Positions 38,811 through 48,573 of a stretch of DNA of 64,000 nucleotides are shown in pieces. Under the pieces are notes generated by a model, which saw only the letters and a list, made by a program, of their open reading frames with translations, was not told the DNA's origin and searched no databases. The DNA is taken from the NCBI GenBank assembly GCA_018141785.1, contig CP073341.1, positions 1,067,118 to 1,131,117 of the forward strand. The letters run 5' to 3'. The stretch's first letter is position 1. Every line of letters begins with the position of its first letter. Source of the stretch: Candidatus Paraprochloron terpiosi LD05 (GTDB lineage Bacteria; Cyanobacteriota; Cyanobacteriia; Cyanobacteriales; Prochloraceae). Made by a program: the position numbers and the translations under genes.

Positions 38811-39260
38811 ATTCTTGGGACGCCTTGGGCGGCACCTTCGGTGTCAGCTACCTTCCTTAAATTGCAACAGAGAGTTTGACTCAAACTCAGCAACCTCGCA
38901 CCAAACAGCCGCACCTCAATGGTCGAACTCTCTAGCTCTGAGCTGTGCAACCCAGCGGGAACGATATCCCCAAGCGTATTTTTACCCTGTTTCCGAGTGC
39001 CCCTCGGTACAGCATTTCGTATCCAAAAGTTAACTTTCGCTGGTATTCGGTACTCCTTCGAGTCCATACGTTTTTAAAGAGGTTTTTCGCGCCTCTGGGT
39101 GCAGACTGAACTCTGCTTTCAGGTTCCAGGGTGCCGACTCTCGCCGCTTCACAACCGCCCACCTTGGGGATTCAAACCACACTTATTCTAGCACAAGTGA
39201 GTCAGCAAGGACGGCAGCTAAAGCGGCCAACGCTACATCCCACGCTTAAAAGACGTGGGT
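38811..39260. other. Degenerate repeat-rich region between ureE and urtA
   Basis: No supported gene. The minus strand reads as broken protein-like fragments resembling the sequence often found after cyanobacterial tnpB genes. A hairpin CCCACG/CGTGGG (about 39239-39259) resembles an IS200/IS605 right end. I regard it as an old transposon relic, low confidence. A separate inverted repeat TTGAAGGGT / ACCCTTCAA lies at about 39340-39373. Confidence 0.3.
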
Positions 39261-39449
39261 TTTGCTCCAAAACCTATAATCACCCACTCTCAACTTATAA
39301 AAATCTGCCCAATTTTCAGATTAAGCAAGATTGTTGATATTGAAGGGTATCGAATTGTTTATCAACCCTTCAAATCTTCGCGCTTTCTTTTATACGATCC
39401 TTTGAGAGTATACGTCCATCTAGTCTTAGGACTTTCAAAAAATTATTTT

Positions 39450-39463
39450 GTATCGTAAGACAC
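39450..39463 (+). promoter_or_regulatory. NtcA binding site upstream of urtA
   Basis: GTA-TCGTAAGA-CAC matches the NtcA consensus GTA-N8-TAC at five of six fixed bases. It is exactly 22 nt upstream of a TATAGT -10 box, the standard class II NtcA-activated promoter spacing. NtcA activates nitrogen-assimilation genes, including urt in other cyanobacteria. Confidence 0.75.
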
Positions 39464-39485
39464 AGTTATCCATCGCCGAAAAATC

Positions 39486-39491
39486 TATAGT
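39486..39491 (+). promoter_or_regulatory. -10 box (TATAGT) of the urtA promoter
   Basis: TATAGT placed 22 nt after the NtcA site, with no good -35 box, as expected for an NtcA-dependent promoter. It implies a 5' leader of about 80 nt before the urtA ATG. Confidence 0.65.
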
Positions 39492-39575
39492 GCCTGAATA
39501 ATATCTCTAACTGTGCCTGTAATTTCAGCTTTAGAAATAAGAAATATGTGTTAGTGCGAGGAGAAATATACACCT

Positions 39576-40859
39576 ATGAATCTGAATCAGTTTAATCGCC
39601 GTAAATTTTTACTTTATGGTTCTGCCGCATTTGGTACCAGCCTCTTCTTAAAAGCCTGTGGCGGCTCCTCTCCCTCAGACTCTGGGAGCAGTGGTGGAAG
39701 TGATACCATCAAGGTAGGAATCCTCCACTCCTTGAGTGGTACCATGGCCATTAGTGAGACCACGGTTGTGGACGCTGAAGAACTCGCCATCGAAGAAATT
39801 AACGCTGCTGGTGGCGTTCTGGGTAAAAAGATTGAAGCTATAAAAGAAGATGGTGGCTCTGACTGGCCCACCTTTGCTGAAAAAGCTAAAAAGCTTATTG
39901 ACCAAGACAAGGTTGTGACTATATTTGGCTGCTGGACTTCCGCCAGTCGCAAAGCAGTGAAGCCAGTTTTTGAGTCAAAAAACCACATGCTCTGGTATCC
40001 GGTTCAGTACGAGGGGCAAGAATGTTCCAAGAATATTTTCTACACCGGAGCCGCACCAAACCAACAGATTGAGCCTGCTGTTGATTGGCTCCTGGAAAAC
40101 AAGGGGAAGGATTTCTTTTTAGTAGGTTCTGACTATGTCTTCCCTCGAACTGCCAATACTATTATTAAAGAACAGCTCAAGAAAAAAGGTGGTGAAACAG
40201 TGGGTGAGGACTACCTACCCCTAGGTAATTCAGAAGTCACACCTATTATTGCCAAAATCAAACAAGCTTTCCCTAATGGTGGTGTTATCTTCAATAGCCT
40301 TAATGGTGACAGCAACGTGGCCTTCTTTAAACAGCTCCAAGGAGCAGGCATGGGACCGGACAAGTATCCTGTCATGTCTGTCAGTATTGCAGAGGAAGAA
40401 GTTCGCCAAATTGGTAAAGATTTTCTGATTGGTCACTACGCAGCATGGAACTACTTCCAGACCGTTGAAACCCCAGCAAATAAAAAGTGGGTGGCAGCTT
40501 TTAAGGCAAAGTACGGCCAAGACCGGGTAACCAACGACCCCATGGAAGCCGCCTACATTATGGTCTACCTTTGGAAGCAAGCTGTAGAAGCCGCAGGAAC
40601 CACTGACGTGGAAGCAGTGCGGGCTGCCGCTATTGGTCAGGAATTTGATGCACCGGAAGGTCCTGTGAAAATGCAGGCAAATCACCATATTTCCAAGACT
40701 GTACGCATTGGTCAAGTCCGTGAGGATGGCCTCTTCAATATTGTCAATTCAACAAAAGGTCCAGTTGACCCCATTCCTTGGAACCAATATGTGCCTGAGA
40801 CCATTGGTTATGCTTGTGATCACTCCGATCCAGCTAAAGGTGAGAAGTACAAAACCTAG
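39576..40859 (+). CDS. urtA: Urea ABC transporter substrate-binding protein
   Basis: A 427-residue periplasmic lipoprotein that binds urea with high affinity. The N-terminus has a twin arginine (RRKFLLYG) and a lipobox ending at Cys28 (FLKAC), followed by a Gly/Ser linker. The type I periplasmic-binding fold starts at [18 protein letters not shown]. The UrtA motifs [30 protein letters not shown] and [13 protein letters not shown] are present. A GAGGAG RBS precedes the ATG. First gene of the urtABCDE-ureD-ureA operon. Confidence 0.96.
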   Translation: MNLNQFNRRKFLLYGSAAFGTSLFLKACGGSSPSDSGSSGGSDTIKVGILHSLSGTMAISETTVVDAEELAIEEINAAGGVLGKKIEAIKEDGGSDWPTFAEKAKKLIDQDKVVTIFGCWTSASRKAVKPVFESKNHMLWYPVQYEGQECSKNIFYTGAAPNQQIEPAVDWLLENKGKDFFLVGSDYVFPRTANTIIKEQLKKKGGETVGEDYLPLGNSEVTPIIAKIKQAFPNGGVIFNSLNGDSNVAFFKQLQGAGMGPDKYPVMSVSIAEEEVRQIGKDFLIGHYAAWNYFQTVETPANKKWVAAFKAKYGQDRVTNDPMEAAYIMVYLWKQAVEAAGTTDVEAVRAAAIGQEFDAPEGPVKMQANHHISKTVRIGQVREDGLFNIVNSTKGPVDPIPWNQYVPETIGYACDHSDPAKGEKYKT

Positions 40860-40871
40860 GCAGGATCTACC

Positions 40872-42062
40872 ATGTCTTTATTGATCAGTAGCTTGTTTAA
40901 CGGTGTGGGCATTGGGGCAGTACTCCTGATGTCTGCCCTGGGGCTAGCCATTGTCTTTGGCCTCATGGGGGTGATTAATCTTGCCCATGGGGAAATGATG
41001 ATGCTAGGGGCTTACACCACCTACATTGTGCAAAACGGTGCCAAGGCTCTGGGGGAACCTTGGACGGACATTTATATTTTTCCGGCGTTATTTCTGTCCT
41101 TTGCCATTGCTGCGGGAATTGGCTTAATTTTAGAGCGGAGTATTATTCAAAAGCTCTATGGTCGTCCTTTGGAAACCCTCCTAGCCACCTGGGGAGTCAG
41201 TTTGATTTTGCGCCAGTTTGTCCGCAGCGTCAGTTGGGGCTTTGTAGCTGGCTTAGTAATTTTTAATCTGCTCTTCTTCGGGGGACGCGCCATCGGGCTG
41301 CAACGCTTTCGGAAGGCACGGTCTCGGTTGCCATCATGGTCTAATACACTCCTCTTTGCACTTTCCGCAGCTATCGGCATCACCGCAGGTCTGCTGTTCC
41401 TAAATCAAGGGGAGCAGTCATTCTGGGGCAAGCTCTGGTTTAGTGCCCGTAATGTGGATGTTACCCCACCAGCTTGGTTACGGGGTGGCCTAGAAGTGGG
41501 TGACGTTACCTTTCCCTATGCCCGTCTATTTATCATTGCCCTCATGGTGGTTTGTGTGGTGGGAACCTACTGGTTTCTCCAGGGATCAAGGTGGGGTTTA
41601 CGAATTCGCGCTGTGACCCAAAATCGCGACATGAGTTCCTGTTTGGGAATTCCTACAGCTACGGTGGATGCTTTGACCTTTGCCCTAGGGTCAGGTTTAG
41701 CCGGGGTTGCAGGCTGTGCTGTCACCCTATTGGGTTCCGTGGGACCGAACCTGGGCAGCAACTACATTGTGGATGCTTTCATGGTAGTGGTGGTTGGCGG
41801 TGTAGGTAAGCTGGTAGGCACAATTTTCGCCGCCATGGTTATTGGGATTATCAGCTACTTGATCGGCTCTGGCACTTTTGCCTTTCTGTTGAGTAATATG
41901 GTCTCCAGCAAGAGCTTGGGGATTGTGTGGCTAATGGATGTACTCAACTTTTTTGCAACTTCCAGCATGGCAAAAGTGATGGTGTTTGCCCTCATTATTG
42001 GGTTCTTGCAACTGCAACCTGGGGGGTTGTTTCCTCAGAAAGGTCGGGCAGTTGATGCTTAG
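40872..42062 (+). CDS. urtB: Urea ABC transporter permease UrtB
   Basis: A 396-residue LivH-type permease with about eight to ten membrane segments. MGVINLAHGEMMMLGAYTTY near the N-terminus and LGIPTATVDALTFALGSGLAG with VDAFMVVVVGGVGKLVGT are signatures of the family. It follows urtA by 12 bp and precedes urtC by 6 bp. Confidence 0.95.
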   Translation: MSLLISSLFNGVGIGAVLLMSALGLAIVFGLMGVINLAHGEMMMLGAYTTYIVQNGAKALGEPWTDIYIFPALFLSFAIAAGIGLILERSIIQKLYGRPLETLLATWGVSLILRQFVRSVSWGFVAGLVIFNLLFFGGRAIGLQRFRKARSRLPSWSNTLLFALSAAIGITAGLLFLNQGEQSFWGKLWFSARNVDVTPPAWLRGGLEVGDVTFPYARLFIIALMVVCVVGTYWFLQGSRWGLRIRAVTQNRDMSSCLGIPTATVDALTFALGSGLAGVAGCAVTLLGSVGPNLGSNYIVDAFMVVVVGGVGKLVGTIFAAMVIGIISYLIGSGTFAFLLSNMVSSKSLGIVWLMDVLNFFATSSMAKVMVFALIIGFLQLQPGGLFPQKGRAVDA

Positions 42063-42068
42063 GGAGAT

Positions 42069-43220
42069 GTGGCAAGGATGAGCTCAACTAAATCTCAACA
42101 ACCGCAAAGCTTCGCAATTGAAGTCGCCTTGGTCCTGGCGATCGCCTTTTTTCTCGCATTCATATTGCCCCTCCTATTGTCCGATTTCCGTCTCAAGTTG
42201 GTAGGTAGATTTTTGGCCTTAGCCATCGCTGCCCTGGGAATTGACTTAATTTGGGGCTATACAGGACTACTAAGCTTAGGTCAGGGTATCTTCTTTGCCT
42301 TGGGAGGCTATGGCTTTGCTATGCACCTGAAATTGCAGCTTCCCGAAGGAGAGCTACCTGAATTCTTTACCTTGTACGGGGTTAAAACCTTGCCCTGGTT
42401 TTGGCAGCCCTTTCACTCCTTTCCTTTCACCCTCATCAGCATCTGGCTGATTCCCATGATTGTAGCTGGGCTATTGGGGTACCTCGTCTTTCGCAATCGG
42501 ATTCGTGGGGTTTACTTCTCCATCCTCACCCAGGCCATGCTAGTAGTTTTTTTCAACTTCTTCAATGGCCAGCAAAAACTGATTAATGGCACCAACGGCC
42601 TCAAAACAGATACGGATACCCTCTTTGGGGTTGTAATGGGGTCAGATACTGCCCAAAAATTCTTCTATGTCCTGACTGTTCTAGTCTTGGTGGGAGCCTA
42701 TGGTCTCTGTCGGTGGTTGACCCAAGGTCGATTTGGCCGCCTATTGATTGCAATTCGGGATGATGAGAGCCGGGTGAGGTTTTCCGGCTACAATCCCACC
42801 AGCTTTAAAACCCTAGTATTTGCAGTATCCGGTGCTTTAGCTGGCATCGCTGGGGCACTTTACACAGTACAGTCTGGAATTGTTTCTCCCCAATATATGG
42901 AAATTGCTTTATCCATCGAGATGGTAATCTGGGTAGCCGTGGGAGGACGGGGTACATTAGTGGGAGCCATTCTCGGTGCATTGGTGGTCAATTTAGCCCG
43001 CAGCTTACTGAGCGAAAAGTTTCCCGAAGTGTGGTTATTTTTTCAAGGTGCCTTATTTTTGTTGGTGGTCACAGTATTGCCCCAGGGCTTAATTGGTTGG
43101 TTGCGAAAGGCACTAGATAGAGTGCTAAGGATGTGGGGATATGGTCCTCATGCTACAACATACCCGAGTTTGGAAGAAGATTTAGAGCAGCAGCATGAGC
43201 AACAAAATCTTGGTCACTGA
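42069..43220 (+). CDS. urtC: Urea ABC transporter permease UrtC
   Basis: A 383-residue LivM-type permease. DLIWGYTGLLSLGQGIFFALGGY and RIRGVYFSILTQA are diagnostic, and the C-terminal WVAVGGRGTLVGAILGAL is conserved. The first possible start is GTG at 42069; ATG at 42078 is the alternative. The end overlaps urtD by 26 bp. Confidence 0.94.
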   Translation: MARMSSTKSQQPQSFAIEVALVLAIAFFLAFILPLLLSDFRLKLVGRFLALAIAALGIDLIWGYTGLLSLGQGIFFALGGYGFAMHLKLQLPEGELPEFFTLYGVKTLPWFWQPFHSFPFTLISIWLIPMIVAGLLGYLVFRNRIRGVYFSILTQAMLVVFFNFFNGQQKLINGTNGLKTDTDTLFGVVMGSDTAQKFFYVLTVLVLVGAYGLCRWLTQGRFGRLLIAIRDDESRVRFSGYNPTSFKTLVFAVSGALAGIAGALYTVQSGIVSPQYMEIALSIEMVIWVAVGGRGTLVGAILGALVVNLARSLLSEKFPEVWLFFQGALFLLVVTVLPQGLIGWLRKALDRVLRMWGYGPHATTYPSLEEDLEQQHEQQNLGH

Positions 43221-43950
43221 AGATTTGACCGTAAATTTTGACGGATTCAAAGCACTTAATCAGCTAAACTTTAGTATCAACGTTGGAGAATTGCGAGTCA
43301 TTATTGGCCCCAATGGTGCAGGCAAAACCACATTTCTGGATGTGATTACCGGTAAAGTTAAACCCACGGAAGGCCGGATCACGTTCAAGCAACACAGTAA
43401 TTTACGCCAACTCTCAGAACATCAGATTGCACAGCTCGGTATTGGTCGCAAGTTTCAAACTCCACGGGTTTACCTAAACCTAACTGTGCGAGAAAACTTG
43501 CAACTGTCTTGCCATAGACCTAAGACGGTTTTCTCAGCCTTGTTGAGTCCACCTTCTAAAGCAGCACGGCAAACTGTTCAAGGCTTATTGGAGACCATTG
43601 GTTTAGTCCTATCAGCAGATAAACCTGCTCAGTTTTTGTCCCACGGGGAGAAGCAGTGGCTAGAAATTGGCATGTTAGTTGCCCAGTCCCCTGATTTGCT
43701 CCTTGTGGATGAACCCGTGGCTGGTCTGACAGACGAAGAGACATTTCAGACGGGAGAGTTACTTCTCTCCCTTGCCCAAAGTCATTCCATTATTGTTATT
43801 GAACACGACATGGAATTTGTTCGCCAAATTGCCAGCCATGTTACTGTGTTACATCAAGGCTCAGTGCTCTGTGAAGGCAGTATGGAGTCCATCCAGGCAG
43901 ACCCACGGGTTGTGGAAGTGTATTTGGGCCAGACACCAGAGGTAGCTTAA
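43195..43950 (+). CDS. urtD: Urea ABC transporter ATPase UrtD
   Basis: A 251-residue LivG-type ATPase. Walker A is GPNGAGKTT, the signature LSHGEKQWLEIGML and Walker B LLLVDEPVAGLTDEE are intact. The start ATG lies inside urtC (26-bp overlap), so translation is coupled. A 71-bp AT-rich gap separates it from urtE. Confidence 0.95.
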   Translation: MSNKILVTEDLTVNFDGFKALNQLNFSINVGELRVIIGPNGAGKTTFLDVITGKVKPTEGRITFKQHSNLRQLSEHQIAQLGIGRKFQTPRVYLNLTVRENLQLSCHRPKTVFSALLSPPSKAARQTVQGLLETIGLVLSADKPAQFLSHGEKQWLEIGMLVAQSPDLLLVDEPVAGLTDEETFQTGELLLSLAQSHSIIVIEHDMEFVRQIASHVTVLHQGSVLCEGSMESIQADPRVVEVYLGQTPEVA

Positions 43951-44021
43951 AGTACCTTTCGATTTTTATTCTATAGTTATTAGTTTTAATTATATTTAGC
44001 AATAAGTTATGTTCTATCCTT

Positions 44022-44792
44022 ATGTCCTTCAATACTCAATCTAAAGATCTCCGTAATTGTGACGGAGTACAATCAACCCCCAATCCCTTGTTAAAAGTCA
44101 CCAACCTAGATGTGTACTACGGTGAAAGTCATATTCTGCGTCAGGTAGATATAACTGTGTTTCCAGGACAAATAGTATGCTTAATCGGAAGAAATGGGGT
44201 AGGCAAAACAACTATGTTAAAAACAATCATGGGATTGCTAAAGCCTCGACGAGGGCAAGTGATTTATGAAGGGCAACCCATTACCCAACTCCCTCCCCAT
44301 GGACGGGCAAAATTAGGCATTGGTTATGTGCCTCAGGGTCGGGAAATTATTCCACGTTTAACAGTTCAGGAAAACTTATTCTTAGGTCAAGAAGCACTAC
44401 CATCGAGCATGGGTGCTAGATCCGTTGACAAACTGGATCAAGTTTTTGAGCTATTTCCGGTGTTGAAAACCATGCTGACCCGCATGGGTGGTGACCTCAG
44501 TGGGGGTCAACAGCAACAGTTGGCGATCGCCCGCGCCCTGATGGGCCAGCCCCGACTCTTAGTCTTAGATGAACCCACAGAGGGAATTCAACCCTCGATT
44601 ATTTTGGAAATTGAGGCCGCTGTCCGCCGCATTATTCAAATCTCAGGAATTGCCGTGTTGCTGGTGGAGCAACATCTGCATTTCGTGCGCCAAGCAAATT
44701 GGTATTACGCCATGCAAAAGGGAGGCATTGTAGCATCTGGTCCCACTGAGCACTTAAGCCAAGATGTAATTGGGCAATTTCTTTCTGTCTAA
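44022..44792 (+). CDS. urtE: Urea ABC transporter ATPase UrtE
   Basis: A 256-residue LivF-type ATPase: Walker A GRNGVGKTT, signature LSGGQQQQLAIARAL and Walker B LLVLDEPTEGIQPS. UrtE proteins usually begin at the LLKVTNLDVYYGESHIL block, so the first about 22 residues may be an extension; a TTG at 44089 is an internal alternative. ureD begins 4 bp after its stop. Confidence 0.94.
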   Translation: MSFNTQSKDLRNCDGVQSTPNPLLKVTNLDVYYGESHILRQVDITVFPGQIVCLIGRNGVGKTTMLKTIMGLLKPRRGQVIYEGQPITQLPPHGRAKLGIGYVPQGREIIPRLTVQENLFLGQEALPSSMGARSVDKLDQVFELFPVLKTMLTRMGGDLSGGQQQQLAIARALMGQPRLLVLDEPTEGIQPSIILEIEAAVRRIIQISGIAVLLVEQHLHFVRQANWYYAMQKGGIVASGPTEHLSQDVIGQFLSV

Positions 44793-44796
44793 GCCT

Positions 44797-45639
44797 ATGT
44801 CAACTGCAAAACCCAGTCCCTGGCAGGGTAGTCTTGCCCTAGTTTTTGCCCATAATGGTGGGAAAACCAGAGCAATTCAACGAGCAAGCAAAGCGCCCTT
44901 GAAAGTGCAAAGATCGCACTATCCAGAAGGTCCTGGAATCTGCTATACTACTATTGTACATACAGCAGGAGGAATGGTAGGGGGAGATGGTTTGGATCAA
45001 TCTATTCACCTGCATCCCCAGAGCAAAGTTTTTATTACAACCCCAGCAGCAGGAAAAGTCTACCGATCAACTGGTGCAACAGCTTCTCAATCTATTAAAA
45101 TTCGGGTGGAGGCTGATGCCTGTTTAGAGTGGTTGCCCCAGGAAACAATCCTTTTCAATGGTGCCCAATACCATCAACAGCTGTATATAGACCTAGCCCC
45201 CGGTGCAACGGTGCTGCTATGGGATATTACCCGGTTTGGTCGCAGTGCTAGGGGTGAGCAGTTTTTGCAGGGAACCTGGCAATCATATGTAGATCTCTGG
45301 CTTGGGGATACACCCCTATTCATTGACCACCAGTCCTTGTCCGGTGGGGCTGAAGTGGTTGCTTCTCCTCATGGTCTCCATGGTTACTCAGTGATTGGCA
45401 CCTTGACTCTAGCAGGTCTTGATATGACCAACTCAGCCCTAGCAGCCCTCAGGAAACAGCTTACCACAACGGGGGTAGAGATGTCGCATCACTGGCTCAC
45501 TCGCACTCTCAGCGGCTTTGTCTGTCGCTATCGTGGTCCCTCTTCTCAAGCTGTTCGCCGTTGTTTTACAAGCCTGTGGCAACACCTCCGTTTCTCCCAA
45601 TACGGTAAAATACCTTCCATTCCCCGTATTTGGAGGTAG
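44797..45639 (+). CDS. ureD: Urease accessory protein UreD
   Basis: A 280-residue UreD (UreH) scaffold protein for urease nickel activation. LKVQRSHYPEGPGICYTTIVHTAGGMVGGD, ITTPAAGKVYRS, LEWLPQETILFNGA and WDITRFGRSARGE are typical. The ATG at 44797, 4 bp after urtE, is preferred over in-frame codons inside urtE. Its location in the transporter operon, apart from ureEFG, means nickel-assembly genes are split over two divergent transcripts. Confidence 0.93.
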   Translation: MSTAKPSPWQGSLALVFAHNGGKTRAIQRASKAPLKVQRSHYPEGPGICYTTIVHTAGGMVGGDGLDQSIHLHPQSKVFITTPAAGKVYRSTGATASQSIKIRVEADACLEWLPQETILFNGAQYHQQLYIDLAPGATVLLWDITRFGRSARGEQFLQGTWQSYVDLWLGDTPLFIDHQSLSGGAEVVASPHGLHGYSVIGTLTLAGLDMTNSALAALRKQLTTTGVEMSHHWLTRTLSGFVCRYRGPSSQAVRRCFTSLWQHLRFSQYGKIPSIPRIWR

Positions 45640-45699
45640 GTCACAACTGTGCCCAAAAAAATCCCAACTCGTCAACTTTAAACCCACCCCAACAAGACT

Positions 45700-45999
<300 letters not shown>

Positions 46000-46221
46000 T
46001 AATATTGGTCATTTTAGGAAAAATCCAAAACATTAATAAATTGATTAATTATTAGAATTGCGCCCAAAAATAATATTGTGTTATAATATCCCTTTATTAA
46101 AAACTATAGCAGTTAGCGATCGTGTGTTTATAAAATTATTAAAATGAACAACTCAAAAAAATTGACTTTTTTAACATCCTAGGTTATAATAGGTATATAA
46201 ATATAAATTGTTAACTGCTTT

Positions 46222-46992
46222 ATGGCCATTATCCCACTCAAAGCTTGGTATATAGAACATTATGAACCCATTGAGCAAATCATAAAACGACCTCACGATT
46301 TGCGTTTGAACCGCAATAGCTTGCTCAAATCTGGTTTAAGATCTGACTTCTTAAACGATAGTTTGGAAGTAGAAAAGTCTGTCTGGTTCCCACGTTATTT
46401 AGAAGGAGAAAAAGTTGAGTTTTACATTGAAGGAAGCGGTGGTTATACTATCGCCAATATCGATTTAATCTCTCAGGAAGTCTATTTTACCAAACAGAAT
46501 CCCGTAGCCACCGGATCCCCAATTATCTTCTTTAGCTATCAAAGAGAATATGCCACAGGTTCAGAATCTTTAACCGAAATCCTCACCCAAGTCATCGACA
46601 ATCTGAACGAAAAATCTCGCCTCCCCCTCACCCTAGAACTATCTGTACGTCCCCACGACGCACCAATGCGTCTGAACAAGACCGGACTGCGCAAAATCCG
46701 CAAAAGTCTGCTCTTCATCGCTGACAGTACCCCCATAGCTCACTTACCGGGTTCATATCAGCCTCAGTTACTTCTGGACCCTACTGTTTGCGTCGAAATA
46801 GGCTATGCTGTTTCCACCAAAGATCCAGGACAAATTTTACTCCTGGAAAGGTCACGTCCAGACTTAACGGGACAATTACCCTTTGACTTACCCCTCTCAC
46901 AGCAGCTAAAATTTCAAGCTAGTTCCGAATTAGCTCAAACCCTACAGCCAGTAATGGAAATTCTACTCAAGCGGTTTAATTTATTGATATAG
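46222..46992 (+). CDS. Conserved protein of unknown function
   Basis: 256 residues, soluble, no signal peptide or membrane segment. The N-terminal MAIIPLKAWYIEHYEPIEQIIKRPHDLRLNRNSLLKSGLR looks conserved. VYFTKQNPVATGSPIIFFSYQREYATG lies mid-protein, and PQLLLDPTVCVEIGYAVSTKDPGQILLLERSRPD precedes the end. The latter resembles the pattern in proteins that hold a list of known partners or nucleotides, but I cannot assign a fold. Preceded by a 220-bp AT-rich region. Confidence 0.6.
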   Translation: MAIIPLKAWYIEHYEPIEQIIKRPHDLRLNRNSLLKSGLRSDFLNDSLEVEKSVWFPRYLEGEKVEFYIEGSGGYTIANIDLISQEVYFTKQNPVATGSPIIFFSYQREYATGSESLTEILTQVIDNLNEKSRLPLTLELSVRPHDAPMRLNKTGLRKIRKSLLFIADSTPIAHLPGSYQPQLLLDPTVCVEIGYAVSTKDPGQILLLERSRPDLTGQLPFDLPLSQQLKFQASSELAQTLQPVMEILLKRFNLLI

Positions 46993-47021
46993 TCCCCCAA
47001 GATAGAAAATTAGAGTGTTCT

Positions 47022-47288
47022 ATGCCCAGAAAAGCAGAGCGAAGAAAACCAGACGAGTTCGCGGTCCATCTTTTTCTTTCCAGTGGTCATAAAGAAGAAG
47101 TGCGTTTTACCAAAATTCAAGAATTTCAGAAATGGTACAGTGGGGAACTGTTGCCTAAGTTCGACGCCCACAACTTTATTACCGTGCCCATTAAAAATAT
47201 CCAGGGGGAGTATATGGTAGTGCGTCCAGCAAGTGTAATGGCTATTCGAGTCGAACCCGTATTTTTTGGCAGCGTGAAACGTTACTAA
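47022..47288 (+). CDS. Small conserved cyanobacterial protein
   Basis: 88 residues, basic N-terminus (MPRKAERRKPDEF), then one compact domain (FLSSGHKEEVRFTKIQEFQKWYSG, VPIKNIQGEYMVVRPASVMAIRVEP). It starts 30 bp after the preceding unknown gene, suggesting cotranscription. It reads like a small single-domain cyanobacterial hypothetical; no function known to me. Confidence 0.65.
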   Translation: MPRKAERRKPDEFAVHLFLSSGHKEEVRFTKIQEFQKWYSGELLPKFDAHNFITVPIKNIQGEYMVVRPASVMAIRVEPVFFGSVKRY

Positions 47289-47331
47289 CCCCTCTGACGT
47301 CAACTGAAGGCTGAAGGACACACATTTGCCA

Positions 47332-48489
47332 ATGAAACAAACAATCGCTTTAATTTCCCTGAGTTTAGGTCTCACTCTCGGACACCCCAGCTTGCTCTAT
47401 GGTGCTGAGGTACCCCTGCGACAGGTTCAACCCAGAAGTAATTCCCTTGGGGTAGACGAACAGTTGTGGCAAATGTACGGTACTGTTGGGGATCGAGAGA
47501 ATCTTATAAAATCAATCGACCACAGTCTAACTTATCTCAATACCCCCAAGGCAGTAACAGACTATGAAAATTATCCAGTGACCGGAATTACTCGGGAACG
47601 CATTGTTCGCTCTCTGCACCGCTTCCGGGAGTTGCTGATTAATTCTCCTTCAGCAGAAGCACTTCAAGCAGCAGTAGAAAGGGAGTTTGTCTTTTATAAG
47701 TCCGTGGGCAATAATCAGGGAGAGGTGATTTTTACCGGTTATTTCGAGCCTATTTACGAAGCTAGTCCAGTACTCACAGCAGAGTACCGCTATCCTCTCT
47801 ATCGTCTACCAGTCAACTTAGAGAGTTGGCCCAAACCTCACCCCACTAGAGCAGAATTACAAGGAGTAGATGGTTTGGGGAGACAAAGTCCCTTAGCAGG
47901 GAATGAGTTGGTTTGGCTGCGGGATCGCTTTGAGGCATATTTAGTGGAAATTCAGGGTTCTGCCCGACTCCGTTTTCCCGACGGCAGGATCATGGGGATA
48001 AAATATAATGGCAATACAGACTATACCTACACCAGTATCGGTCGCCAAATGATTAAAGATAAAGTGTGTACCGAAATAGGTGAATTGAGTTTACCCGTGA
48101 TGATCCAATGTTTTAAGACCTATCCGAAATTACTGGACAAATATTTGCCTCTCAATAATCGCTTTATTTTCTTCCAGGAAACTGAAAACCCCTATCCCGT
48201 AGGCAACCTCGGCGTACCTGTAACGGCAGAGCGTTCCATTGCCACCGATTATCCCTTGATGCCTCCCGGTGCTCTAGCCTTAATTAGAACCCGCATTCCT
48301 TATTATAACCAACGAGGAGGAATTGAAACCCGTTTTGTTAGTCGTTATGTGTTAGATCAGGATACGGGCGGTGCCATTAAAGGACCAGGGAGAGTGGATA
48401 TTTTTATCGGAACAGGTCCTACTGCTGGCGATCGCGCTGGAGTGATTCATGATAAAGGAGAACTTTATTATTTATTACTCAAAAATTAA
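47332..48489 (+). CDS. mltA: Murein transglycosylase A (MltA)
   Basis: 385 residues from ATG 47332. A signal sequence (KQTIALISLSLGLTLGHPSLLYGAE) implies export. The MltA domain shows TGYFEPIYEASPV, YPLYRLP, LVWLRDRFEAYLVEIQGSARLRFPDG and KYNGNTDYTYTSIGRQM. The C-terminal 3D domain has DQDTGGAIKGPGRVDIFIGTG with the catalytic aspartates. It is a lytic transglycosylase that cleaves peptidoglycan to 1,6-anhydro products. An ORF two codons longer exists at 47326. Confidence 0.92.
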   Translation: MKQTIALISLSLGLTLGHPSLLYGAEVPLRQVQPRSNSLGVDEQLWQMYGTVGDRENLIKSIDHSLTYLNTPKAVTDYENYPVTGITRERIVRSLHRFRELLINSPSAEALQAAVEREFVFYKSVGNNQGEVIFTGYFEPIYEASPVLTAEYRYPLYRLPVNLESWPKPHPTRAELQGVDGLGRQSPLAGNELVWLRDRFEAYLVEIQGSARLRFPDGRIMGIKYNGNTDYTYTSIGRQMIKDKVCTEIGELSLPVMIQCFKTYPKLLDKYLPLNNRFIFFQETENPYPVGNLGVPVTAERSIATDYPLMPPGALALIRTRIPYYNQRGGIETRFVSRYVLDQDTGGAIKGPGRVDIFIGTGPTAGDRAGVIHDKGELYYLLLKN

Positions 48490-48530
48490 TAATATACAGC
48501 ATGTATGCATTGTAATATTACCTAGGGAAA

Positions 48531-48556
48531 CCCCCGCCATTAATCAATGCCGGGGG
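48531..48556. repeat. Palindrome element downstream of mltA
   Basis: CCCCCGCCATT - AATC - AATGCCGGGGG, outside introns, between mltA and a convergent hypothetical gene. It could act as a terminator here. Confidence 0.8.
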
Positions 48557-48573
48557 TGCCCCTACCCCTATTA

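Noticed and set aside
38258-39067. UreE with a 107-residue N-terminal extension
   Set aside because: The frame is open upstream, but that sequence is repeat-like DNA. Conserved UreE sequence starts at the 38746 ATG, and extension residues match no UreE feature.
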